In this document: in pieces, positions 49,256-57,472 of the stretch
Layout of the letters: every line of letters starts with the position of its first letter
How positions within the stretch are numbered: position 1 is the stretch's first letter
NCBI GenBank assembly: GCA_035293985.1
Contig: DATGLS010000052.1
Coordinates: 186,001 to 250,000, forward strand
Direction of reading: 5' to 3'
DNA: 64,000 bases
Origin: JAVDCA01 sp035293985
GTDB lineage: Bacteria; Pseudomonadota; Alphaproteobacteria; Rhizobiales; Xanthobacteraceae
Notes under the pieces: generated by a model
What the model saw: the letters and a program-made list of their open reading frames with translations, nothing else
What the model was told of the DNA's origin: nothing
Databases searched by the model: none
Program-made: the position numbers and the translations under genes

Positions 49256-50296
49256 TCACCGCCCCGCCGGAATGCCGGCCGTCTTCAGCCTGATCTTGTA
49301 GATCCCCGTTCGGGCCGCGACGTAGAGCGTCTTGTGGTCGGGGTCGCCGAACTCGACGTTGGCGGAAAGCTCGGGCGTCTTGATCGTGCCGATGTGCTTG
49401 CCGTCAGGCGTGATGATCCAGATTCCTCCCGGGCCGGTCTCCCACAGGTTGCCGTGCACATCGACGCGCAGGCCGTCCGTGATGCCCTTCGCGGGCTCGT
49501 TGTGCATGTCGATCAGCATGCGGCCGTTGGTGACCGTGTCGTCGGGCTTGACGTCGTAAGCTTTCACGTAGCGGTCGAAGCTGCCGTTGACGTAGAGGAT
49601 CTTCTCGTCGGGCGAGAACGCGAGGCCATTGGTGTTGGGCACGTCCTTGACCACCGGCGAAAGCTTGCCGGCCTTCCACATGAAGACGGCGTTGTAGTCG
49701 AGCTCTTTCTTCGGGTCCTTCTCGCGCAGGCGCAGGCCGCCGAACGTGTCGGTGAAGTAGATCGCGCCGTCGCGCTTCACCACCACGTCGTTCGGCCCGC
49801 CGAAATGCTTGCCCTCGTACTTGTCGGCGAGCACCGTGCGCGTGCCGTTCCGCTCCATGCGCACGAGTGAACGCCCCGCCCAGGTCGCGATGATCAGCCG
49901 GCCCTGGCGGTCGAGCGCGAGGCCGTTCGAGCCGATCAGCGGAAATTCCTCGTAGGCGGGATCGCTCTTGTCCTTGCCGTTGTTCTGCACGAAGCCCCAG
50001 CGCCACGGATGCGGGCTCGAATTGGCGCTACGCTCCACGAACACCGAGAGGTCCTTGCCGTCGGGCGACATCTTGTAGACCACGTTCGCGGGGATATCGC
50101 TGAAGAGAAGATAGCCCGAGCGTCCTTGTGTGACCCACACGGTGCCTTCGGTGAAGCCGAAGTCGCCGCGCACCAGCTCGAGCTTGGCGTCGGGCGCGAT
50201 CAGCTCATCGAGCGCCGGATCGAGGCGCACGACGGATTGCGCCGACGCGGCGGTAGCGAATGCGACCGCCGCAAGAGCGATGATAGACTTGATCAT
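49256..50296 (-). CDS. SMP-30/gluconolactonase-family beta-propeller protein, secreted
   Basis: The 346-residue product starts at the ATG at 50296 with a signal peptide (cleavage near ASAQ). The frame is open upstream, but that sequence lies in a repeat. The mature protein is a six-bladed SMP-30-like propeller with EGTVWV, GSNGLALDRQGRL, GPNDVVV, PNTNGLAFSPDE and DGLRVD motifs. Family members are lactonases that bind divalent metal. It is downstream of the heme-propeller gene on the same strand, with a family B repeat in between. Confidence 0.87.
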   Translation of the reverse strand: MIKSIIALAAVAFATAASAQSVVRLDPALDELIAPDAKLELVRGDFGFTEGTVWVTQGRSGYLLFSDIPANVVYKMSPDGKDLSVFVERSANSSPHPWRWGFVQNNGKDKSDPAYEEFPLIGSNGLALDRQGRLIIATWAGRSLVRMERNGTRTVLADKYEGKHFGGPNDVVVKRDGAIYFTDTFGGLRLREKDPKKELDYNAVFMWKAGKLSPVVKDVPNTNGLAFSPDEKILYVNGSFDRYVKAYDVKPDDTVTNGRMLIDMHNEPAKGITDGLRVDVHGNLWETGPGGIWIITPDGKHIGTIKTPELSANVEFGDPDHKTLYVAARTGIYKIRLKTAGIPAGR

Positions 50297-50317
50297 GGCA
50301 CCGTGCCCGCCCCTGCT

Positions 50318-50408
50318 CGTCATGGCCGTGCTTGTCCCGGCCATCCACGTCTTGCTTGGCCGTATCGCCGCGAGAAAGACGTGGATGCCCGCCTTCGCGG
50401 GCATGACC
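50318..50408. repeat. Palindromic repeat (family B)
   Basis: CGTCATGGCCGTGCTTGTCC with CCACGTC, then AAAGACGTGGATGCCCGCC..GCGGGCATGAC. It lies between the two propeller genes. Confidence 0.75.
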
Positions 50409-50419
50409 TGATGAGATTG

Positions 50420-52240
50420 CTACCTCGCCGCCTCTTGCTTCAGCTTCGCCAGATCGGCCTCGCTGCGGAAGCTCATCACGGCGATCTTGCTGGTGCGCGA
50501 ATAGGGCACGACCACCTGCAGCGAGCCCGCGTGCTCGGTCACCGAGATGTAGCGCGCCTCGGTGCCGCGGGTCGGCAGGTCGAAGCGCGTCCACTGCTTG
50601 CTCGCCGGGTCGTAGCGCAGGATCGCGTCCGTCATCCAGATGTTGAGCCAGGCGTCGTGATGGCTGTCGACCGCGATGTGGTAGGGCTGCATGTTGTCGG
50701 GCAGCGGCACGTACGAGGTCTCGCCGGTCTTGGTGTCGATGCGCGCGAGCGAGCCGCCCCACGAGTCGCCGACCCACAGCACGTCGGCGTTCTTGTCGGT
50801 GCCCATACGGCGCGGGCCTTCCGACCATGGCAGCGGGTTGTTGAAGTCCACCTGCTTGTAGGTGTCGTAGAACTTCTTCTCGTCCGCGCTGGCCGACGCC
50901 ATTTGCGCCTCGACCGGCGCCAGCTTGATCTCGGTGACCTTGTTGGCGTCCGGGTCCGCATGCCCGATGATGTCGAGCTGCATCTCCGCCCACCAGCCGT
51001 TGCCGTCGCGGTCGGCGGCGGCGCCGTAGGTGACGCCGGTGCCGTTCGGCGTCTGGTAGGTGATCGACTTGAACTCCTTGAAGGTCTCGCTCTTCGGATC
51101 GAAGCGCAGCGCGCCGACCGGCGAGGAGGCCCAAATATACCCCTTGCCGTCGATGTCGACCGTGACGGCGCCGCCGGTCGGCGACATGCCGGGCGGCGGC
51201 AGGAAGACCTCGATCTTCTCGGTCTTCGGGTCGAGCTTGGCGAGCCCGCCCTTGGTGGTGGTGATGTTGAACCAGATGTTGCCGTCCTTGTCGCGCGTCA
51301 TGCCGTGCGTGTTGGCGGCAAGCCCGCCCGGCTTCGGCACCATCAGGAATTTGACCGCGCCGGTCCTGGTGTCGATGCGGCCGATGGTGAGGTGCTTGTT
51401 CGGCGTGTTGGACGTGAACCACAGGTTTCCGTCGAGATCCGACCAGGCGTCGTGCACCAGCGAGCCGATCCGCGCGGGCGTGCCGAGCGACCAGTCGTGG
51501 CCGTCGTTCGGCCGCGCCGGCGAATCGACATCGGACGGCACGTCGAACTCGCGAAACACCACGCGCGCCGCCTCGCCGCTCGGCCGCGGCGGCAGCTTGA
51601 TCTGCATGGTGCTCGGGCCCGGGCCACGCGCGCCGGCGAGGTACGCGGCGAGCTCCTTCTCGTTGTACTGGAGCAGGCCGTTGGGGTGCGCCTTCTCGCC
51701 CTGATAGACGCCCGACACGTTGACCATCTTCATCAGGTCGATGATCGCGGTCCAGCCGGCGGCGTCGAACTTGTGCTGCAGCGGATAGCTCGGCGTGTGG
51801 CAGCTGGTGCAGTTGTTGCGCACGAGGTGCTGCATCTTCTTGTCGTGCTCGGTCGCAGCCGGCAGGCTGCCGAGAAATACGTCGCCGGGCAGCTGGCGCA
51901 CATAATCCTGGAGCGACGCGAGCGTGAAGTTCTGCGCCGCGTTGGCGGTCAGGTCGACCTCCGCGTTCGCGGTGGCGAACGAGAGCGCCTGCGCCCAAAC
52001 GTGATAGTGCCCGGCCGGCAGCGGCGGGAAGTAGTAGGCGCCGCTCGCGTCGGTGTAGACCGTCGTCGTGATGGTCGAGCCGTCGGCTTTGGCCGAGACC
52101 GTCACGCCGCCCAACTTGTCGCCGCCGGGGCCGGCGATCGTCCCCGACAGGATGGCGTCGGCCGCATGCGCCGGCACCAGCATGGTCGTCGAAGCAAGCG
52201 CCGCTACGAGCGCTGCAAGCGTCGCACTTTTGCGTGTCAT
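50420..52240 (-). CDS. Secreted heme-motif beta-propeller protein (Vgb/carboxypeptidase-regulatory-like)
   Basis: The 606-residue product has a signal peptide (residues 1-26, ending AHA). A CarboxypepD_reg-like beta-sandwich follows (about 28-110), then a single heme-attachment motif C144-T-S-C147-H148. A long Vgb/NHL-type beta-propeller covers about 260-600, with repeats such as GNLWFTSN, GNIWFN and DVLWVGDSWG. It is co-transcribed with a cytochrome c gene upstream and a further propeller downstream. A periplasmic electron-transfer oxidase or dehydrogenase of unknown substrate is the best inference; the heme motif could also be structural. Confidence 0.83.
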   Translation of the reverse strand: MTRKSATLAALVAALASTTMLVPAHAADAILSGTIAGPGGDKLGGVTVSAKADGSTITTTVYTDASGAYYFPPLPAGHYHVWAQALSFATANAEVDLTANAAQNFTLASLQDYVRQLPGDVFLGSLPAATEHDKKMQHLVRNNCTSCHTPSYPLQHKFDAAGWTAIIDLMKMVNVSGVYQGEKAHPNGLLQYNEKELAAYLAGARGPGPSTMQIKLPPRPSGEAARVVFREFDVPSDVDSPARPNDGHDWSLGTPARIGSLVHDAWSDLDGNLWFTSNTPNKHLTIGRIDTRTGAVKFLMVPKPGGLAANTHGMTRDKDGNIWFNITTTKGGLAKLDPKTEKIEVFLPPPGMSPTGGAVTVDIDGKGYIWASSPVGALRFDPKSETFKEFKSITYQTPNGTGVTYGAAADRDGNGWWAEMQLDIIGHADPDANKVTEIKLAPVEAQMASASADEKKFYDTYKQVDFNNPLPWSEGPRRMGTDKNADVLWVGDSWGGSLARIDTKTGETSYVPLPDNMQPYHIAVDSHHDAWLNIWMTDAILRYDPASKQWTRFDLPTRGTEARYISVTEHAGSLQVVVPYSRTSKIAVMSFRSEADLAKLKQEAAR

Positions 52241-52339
52241 GGCGTGTCTCCCTGTTTTTGCGGGCGAGTAGCGAATGGCGAATAACGAATGGAAGAAAAA
52301 TCTATTCGCTATTCCCTATTCGCCATTCGCGTTTTCCGA

Positions 52340-52729
52340 TCAATCCTGGTCGCGACCATTGCCCTGTGTCGGGCGCGCGTTCGGCGCCGCGCTCGCCGCC
52401 GGCGGCACGGTCTTGAGATAGCTCGCGATCGCGGCGATCTGGGTCGGCGTGAAGGTGTACTTGAAGCCCGGCATGCGCTGGGTGCCGTTGGCGATGAGCT
52501 CGCTCATCGCCTTCTCGTCGCCGCCGAGCGTCTCGCGCGAGAGCACCGGCGCGTAGCGCGGCGCGCCGAGCTGCGGCAGCAGGTGGCATTCGCCGCACGA
52601 CTGCAGAAACAGGTTGCGGCCTAGCGTCTGGCTGTCGTCGAGCTTGACGGGGTGCGCCTGCTGGGCGAGCGCGCCGCCCGCGCAAAAGACCGCGACGACC
52701 GCCGACGCAACGCGCAGATCACGCATCAT
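52340..52729 (-). CDS. Small c-type cytochrome, secreted
   Basis: The 129-residue product has a signal peptide (residues 1-22) and one heme c motif C45-G-E-C48-H49. A methionine in the TQRMPGF segment is the likely sixth ligand. The start codon is ATG at 52729 or 52726; a GGAGGAAC site precedes both. The gene begins the operon and is followed 100 bp later by the heme-propeller gene. It is probably the electron carrier for that enzyme. Confidence 0.9.
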   Translation of the reverse strand: MMRDLRVASAVVAVFCAGGALAQQAHPVKLDDSQTLGRNLFLQSCGECHLLPQLGAPRYAPVLSRETLGGDEKAMSELIANGTQRMPGFKYTFTPTQIAAIASYLKTVPPAASAAPNARPTQGNGRDQD

Positions 52730-52912
52730 CGTTCCTCCCAACTGAAATTCTCTTTTGCCCGAGGCTACGCCACGTCCAGCCCGGCGAACAGATGCATTGC
52801 CGGCATGGGTGGACTGCGATGCAAGCGTCACATCGTCCGTGGTGAATGCATGGCGAGACATCGGGCGAGCCGCTAGGATCGCGCCCCCGCCTCCTTGCAT
52901 CCGGACCAGACA

Positions 52913-54649
52913 ATGACCCAGCACAAGACCGAAACCCGCGACGGGATGACCATCGAATGGGATGCGCCGATCGAGATGGAGGACGGCGTGGTGCTGCGTT
53001 GCGACGTCTTTCGCCCGCTCGCCGCCGGAAAATATCCGGTGATCCTGAGCTACGGTCCCTACGCCAAGGGCCTGAGCTTCCAGGAGGGCTACCGCCATGC
53101 CTGGCTACGCATCGTGAAATCCTGCCCCGAGATCGAGCATGGCTCGTCCAACAAGTACCAGAACTGGGAGCTGCTCGATCCCGAGCGCTGGGTGCCGGAC
53201 GGCTACGTGCTGGTGCGCGTCGACTCGCGCGGCGCCGGCCGCTCCCCCGGCGATCTCGACGTGTGGTCGGCGCGCGAGGCGAAGGACATCGCGCTCTGCG
53301 TCGACTGGGCCGGCACGCAGCCGTGGTCGAACGGCAAGGTCGGCCTCAACGGCATCTCGTACTACTCGATGAACCAGTGGCAGGCGGCGCCGCTGCGGCC
53401 GAAGCATCTCGCCGCGATCTGCGCCTGGGAGGGCTCGTCCGATTATTATCGCGAGCTCGCGCGTCACGGCGGCATCCTGTCGGACTTTCTCGCCGATTGG
53501 TTTCCCCGCCAGGTCGCCGCCGTGCAGCACGGCGTCGGCGACCGCGGCGCCAGGAGCAAAGTCACCGGCGAGCCCGTCGCCGGGCCGGAGACCCTGTCCG
53601 AGGCGGAGCTCGCCCGGCACCGCGCCAATGCCGACGAGCAGGCGGCGGCGCATCCGCTGATCGACGCGCATTATCTTCCGCGCCTCTGCAAATTCGAAGA
53701 TATCGAGGCGCCGCTGCTCTCCGCCGCCAACTGGGGCGGCATGGGCCTGCATCCGCGCGGCAATTTCGAAGGCTACCTGCGCGCCGGCTCGAAGCAGAAA
53801 TGGCTCGAGGTGCACGGCGACACGCACTTCACTCTGTTCTACGCGCGCTACGGCCAGGAGATGCAGAAGCGCTTCTACGATCATTTCCTCAAAGGTCTCG
53901 ACAACGGCTGGGAGAAGCAGCCCAAGGTGCTGCTCAACATCCGTCATCCGGGCGAGAAGTTCGTGCCGCGCGCCGAGAACGAATGGCCGCTCGCACGCAC
54001 GCAGTGGACGAAGTTCTATCTCGATCCGTCCGGCCACGGCCTCGGCCGTGAGGCGCCGAAGAGCGCGACCACGATGCCCTACGCGACCACCGGCGACGGC
54101 CTCACCTTCTCGACCCCGCCGATGAAGGAGCCGCTGGAGATCACCGGCCCGGTCGCGGCAAAACTGTTCGTCTCCTCCGACACGACCGACGCCGATCTCT
54201 TCGTCGTGTTGCGCGTCTACGATCCGGCCGGCAAGGAGGTCGCCTTCATCGGCTCGAACGATCCGCGCACGCCGGTCGGCCTCGGCTGGCTGCGCGCCTC
54301 GCACCGCAAGCTCGACCCTGCGCTGAGCAAGCCATACCGCCCCTGGCACACCCACGATGAGCTCCAGCCGCTCGAGCCCGGCGTCCCGGTCGAGCTCGAG
54401 GTCGAGATCTGGCCGACCTGCATCGTCGTGCCGCCCGGCTATCGCCTCGCCTTCACGGTGCGCGGCAAGGATTACGAATACGATGGCACCGACGCCGCGC
54501 CCCCGCACGCCCCCTATAAGATGAAAGGCGTCGGCCCCTTCACCCACACCAATCCGATCGACCGCCCGCAGGCGATCTTCGGCGGCACCAACACGCTGCA
54601 TTTCGCCGAAGGCAAGATGCCGTATGTGCTGCTGCCGGTGATTCCGTAG
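52913..54649 (+). CDS. CocE/NonD family hydrolase (Xaa-Pro dipeptidyl-peptidase S15-like)
   Basis: The 578-residue product is an alpha/beta-hydrolase with the CocE-type arrangement: an N-terminal catalytic domain with S149 in NGISYYS, a helical lid (about 180-270), and a C-terminal jelly-roll domain (about 390-570, starting near PMKEPLEITGPV). It hydrolyses acyl esters or amides, substrate unknown; known CocE uses cocaine. The start at 52913 fits the family, and a short in-frame extension to 52895 is also possible. No signal peptide. Divergent from the cytochrome c operon. Confidence 0.9.
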   Translation: MTQHKTETRDGMTIEWDAPIEMEDGVVLRCDVFRPLAAGKYPVILSYGPYAKGLSFQEGYRHAWLRIVKSCPEIEHGSSNKYQNWELLDPERWVPDGYVLVRVDSRGAGRSPGDLDVWSAREAKDIALCVDWAGTQPWSNGKVGLNGISYYSMNQWQAAPLRPKHLAAICAWEGSSDYYRELARHGGILSDFLADWFPRQVAAVQHGVGDRGARSKVTGEPVAGPETLSEAELARHRANADEQAAAHPLIDAHYLPRLCKFEDIEAPLLSAANWGGMGLHPRGNFEGYLRAGSKQKWLEVHGDTHFTLFYARYGQEMQKRFYDHFLKGLDNGWEKQPKVLLNIRHPGEKFVPRAENEWPLARTQWTKFYLDPSGHGLGREAPKSATTMPYATTGDGLTFSTPPMKEPLEITGPVAAKLFVSSDTTDADLFVVLRVYDPAGKEVAFIGSNDPRTPVGLGWLRASHRKLDPALSKPYRPWHTHDELQPLEPGVPVELEVEIWPTCIVVPPGYRLAFTVRGKDYEYDGTDAAPPHAPYKMKGVGPFTHTNPIDRPQAIFGGTNTLHFAEGKMPYVLLPVIP

Positions 54650-54651
54650 TT

Positions 54652-54832
54652 TTCTTCTTCACCCTCCCTCTTCAGGGACCGTGCAGGGGGACCTCCAGGG
54701 GGAGGGTCGAAGCGCATTGAGCGAAGCGAAATGCGATCCGGGCTGGGTGACTGAGGCGGCGCCACCCCACCCCGGCTCGCTTCGCTCGCTGCCCCTGCCT
54801 CTTCAGGGACTCTTCAGGGGAGGGTGTCACCG
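54652..54832. repeat. Long palindromic repeat element (family A, full copy)
   Basis: Begins TTCTTCACCCTCCC and ends TTCAGGGGAGGGTG, with the interior CCGGGCTGGGTGACTG and CCACCCCACCCCGG that match the copy at 40559-40723. It fills the gap between the convergent CocE and permease genes. Confidence 0.8.
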
Positions 54833-56365
54833 CGGCCTCATCCACCGCGCGAGCGCCAGCACAGCGACCGCACACACCGCCGGCAGCACCGCGATCGATA
54901 ACCCCGCCGCCGCAAGCGCCGCGGTCGCGGCCCAGGTGATCGACGCGAATGCTTCCGCGATCGTCGCCATGCGCGACGAGGTCTGGCGCCGGCGGAAATG
55001 GCTGCGCTTCGCCTGCGCGCGGAACCAGAACTGCACCGCCGTCGCCGAGCTTGCCGCGAGCGCGACGCCGACCGCGGCCACGCTCCCCTCGTACGGCGCA
55101 GCAAGCGCGAGGCCGACGAGGAACGGCGCGAACACCAGCAGCACGGCGCCGAGCACCGCCTCGATCTTGGCCTGCATGATGGCGCGCGGCGCGACCGGCG
55201 CGGTGGCGACGAGGTCAGGCGCGTCCTCGCCGGAAATCGCCAGCCAGGCGAGGCCGCCGGCGAGCTGGCCGGATCCCATCACCAGGACCGGCACCAGCAG
55301 CACCAGCGCGCTCGCGCCGTCGCCGAAGCTTCTCCACAACATGAAGGCGGGCGGCAGCAGGTAGAGGAGCTGCATCAGCGTCTGCGATACGAGCCACGGG
55401 TCGCGCCGCAGCAGCACCCATTCCTTGCGCCGCAGCGCCCGCTTGGCCGAGCCGGCGCGAAAGCCGCCGGCGCGATGCGCGCGCGCCGTGCCGGATCCCA
55501 TACCTTGCCCGATACTCTGCGCCGCCACCGCGTGCGCGCCGAAGGATCGCGAGAAGACCGCGATCGCGGCGAGCAGCAGCGCGAGGCTCGCGGTCGTGAC
55601 GGCCGCAAACGCGTGCAGGTCGCCCAGCATGGCGCGCGCCGGCCACCACAATGGGCTGTCGACGCCGGGCGCGAGCGCGACCAGGGCCGAGGAGCTCAAG
55701 TACGCGGTGCGCGACAGCGTGCCGTAGGAGACGATGGCGCCGAGCTGCAGGCCGATGACGAAGCCGGCGCCGATCACCGCCGCGACGATCTGCGCGATCA
55801 GCCGTGTGCGCTTCGGCCCGATCAGGCGAAACAGCGCGACCGTGAGCGCGACCGCGAATGCCGCCGCCGTCGCGCCCATCGCGGCCGCGACCGCGTAGGC
55901 GGCGAGCCAGTGCGCGCCGCCGCGCAGCGCCAGCATGTTGATGAAGGGAGCGGCGAGCAGCACCGACATCAAGGTGATCCCGCCCGCCATGGTGGCGATG
56001 CGCACCGCGAAGAGCCTCTGCGCCGCGACCGGCGAGGAGAGAATGAGATCGAGGTCGGAGCGCGTGTAGAACGCGCGCGTCACCGACTCCATCGCCTGCG
56101 AGGCCATCAGCGACCAGGAGAGCAGCGCACAGCCCGTGATCGTCACCAGCGTCGCCACCGGCACCTCGCCGGCGCCGGCCGTCGCCGCATAGGGCCCGAC
56201 CATCGCGTAGGCGATGACGTGCATCACCACGCCGACGGCGACCAACGCGATGGCGACGCTGCGCGCCCGCCAGCGCCGCCCGGCCGTCATCATCGACAGC
56301 CAGTCCCGCCACGACACGCGCAGCTCATGCGCCGCGAACCAGGTGAGGCTGGCGGGGGTGGTCAT
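54827..56365 (-). CDS. Putative ABC-2-type exporter permease
   Basis: The 512-residue product has about 10-12 hydrophobic segments and no clear match to a single importer permease type. It is the membrane partner of the ATPase encoded 160 bp upstream on the same strand. A pair of this kind, with a permease over 500 residues, fits an ABC-2-like exporter. A cytoplasmic Arg/Lys-rich region around residue 300 (RAGSAKRALRRKEWVLLRRD) separates two hydrophobic halves, suggesting an internal duplication. The substrate is unknown. A family B repeat lies between it and the ATPase gene. Confidence 0.75.
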   Translation of the reverse strand: MTTPASLTWFAAHELRVSWRDWLSMMTAGRRWRARSVAIALVAVGVVMHVIAYAMVGPYAATAGAGEVPVATLVTITGCALLSWSLMASQAMESVTRAFYTRSDLDLILSSPVAAQRLFAVRIATMAGGITLMSVLLAAPFINMLALRGGAHWLAAYAVAAAMGATAAAFAVALTVALFRLIGPKRTRLIAQIVAAVIGAGFVIGLQLGAIVSYGTLSRTAYLSSSALVALAPGVDSPLWWPARAMLGDLHAFAAVTTASLALLLAAIAVFSRSFGAHAVAAQSIGQGMGSGTARAHRAGGFRAGSAKRALRRKEWVLLRRDPWLVSQTLMQLLYLLPPAFMLWRSFGDGASALVLLVPVLVMGSGQLAGGLAWLAISGEDAPDLVATAPVAPRAIMQAKIEAVLGAVLLVFAPFLVGLALAAPYEGSVAAVGVALAASSATAVQFWFRAQAKRSHFRRRQTSSRMATIAEAFASITWAATAALAAAGLSIAVLPAVCAVAVLALARWMRPR

Positions 56366-56379
56366 GCGCTTCGTTTCCC

Positions 56380-56504
56380 CGTCATGCCCGGCGAACGCCG
56401 GGCAATTACGTCTTTATTGCCAAGCTGCAAAGACGTGGATGGCCGGGACATAGGCGAGCGAAGCGAGGCCGTTTCTTCGAACGGCTGTGCCCGGCCATGA
56501 CGAT
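56380..56504. repeat. Palindromic repeat (family B)
   Basis: CGTCATGCCCGGCGAACGCC opens, with GACGTGGATGGCCGGGAC and GTGCCCGGCCATGACG closing. It separates the two genes of the exporter operon. Confidence 0.7.
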
Positions 56505-56525
56505 GTGGAAAGGCCGGAAGTGCCA

Positions 56526-57293
56526 TCACGCCGCCTGCGCCTGCTCGGCGACGAGGGCGAGGAACGTATCCTCCAGCGTCGAGTGGCTGCCGCTTTCCGC
56601 GCCGGCCTGGCGGCGCAGCTCGTCGAGCGTGCCCTGCGCGATCAGCCGCCCCTGCGCGATGACGCCGATGCGGTCGGCCATGCGCTCGGCGACCTCGAGA
56701 ATATGCGTGGTCATGATGACGGTGCCGCCGGCGGCGACGCGCTCGCGCAGCACGGTCTTGACCTGGCGCGCCGAGCCGGCGTCGAGACCGGTGAGCGGCT
56801 CGTCGAGGATGATCACCTGCGGGTCGTGCACCAGCGCGCCGGCGAGCGCCACCTTCTGCCGCATGCCCTTGGAGAATCCCTCGCAGCGCGCGTGCGCATG
56901 CGGCATCAGGCCGAGCCATTCCATCAGCGTATGCGCGCGCAACTCGGCAGCGCGCGCCTCGATGCCCCACAGCCCGGCGACGAACTCGAGATACTCGAAC
57001 GGCGTGAGTTTGTCGTAGATCATCGGCTCGTCCGACACCCACGCCATCACGCGCTTGGCCGCGACCGGATCGGCGCGCGCATCGATGCCGGCGACCCGGA
57101 TCGCGCCTTCATCCGGCGCAAGCAGCCCCGCCACCACGCGCAGCGTCGTCGTCTTGCCGGCGCCGTTCGGCCCGAGCAGCGCGTAGAATTCTCCGCGGCG
57201 CACCGTGAGATCGAGCCGATCGACTGCCGGGCGATCGAAGCATTTGACCAGCCCGCGGATGTCGAGGGCAGGCGAGGTCTGTTCGGGGAGCAT
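56526..57293 (-). CDS. ABC transporter ATP-binding protein (export type)
   Basis: The 255-residue ATPase has Walker A (GPNGAGKTTT), signature FSKGMRQK, Walker B (VIILDEPLTGLD) and switch His (TTHILEV). The single-ATPase plus single large permease layout, and the GPNGAGKTTTLR and GMRQKV motifs, fit an ABC-2-type exporter (drug, polysaccharide or lipid). The substrate is unknown. Confidence 0.9.
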   Translation of the reverse strand: MLPEQTSPALDIRGLVKCFDRPAVDRLDLTVRRGEFYALLGPNGAGKTTTLRVVAGLLAPDEGAIRVAGIDARADPVAAKRVMAWVSDEPMIYDKLTPFEYLEFVAGLWGIEARAAELRAHTLMEWLGLMPHAHARCEGFSKGMRQKVALAGALVHDPQVIILDEPLTGLDAGSARQVKTVLRERVAAGGTVIMTTHILEVAERMADRIGVIAQGRLIAQGTLDELRRQAGAESGSHSTLEDTFLALVAEQAQAA

Positions 57294-57426
57294 GCGGCGC
57301 GCTCGGCACTGATGGATCGCGCGACGTTAAGGCGCAGAGGTTTCGGCGGGGTGAAGACGCGAGCTGGGGGGTGAAGACGCGAGCCGAAGGGTGCGTATCG
57401 ACTCTGTTTACCAAGAAGCGCGCGCT

Positions 57427-57472
57427 TCACCCTCCCCCTTCAGGGGCCCCCTGCAGGGAGGGTGAAGGAAAT
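57427..57472. repeat. Short palindromic element (family A mini-copy)
   Basis: CTTCACCCTCCCCCTTCAGG and CCCCTGCAGGGAGGGTGAAG form a perfect-ended hairpin. It abuts the stop codon of the peptidase gene, where it could terminate transcription. Confidence 0.75.
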
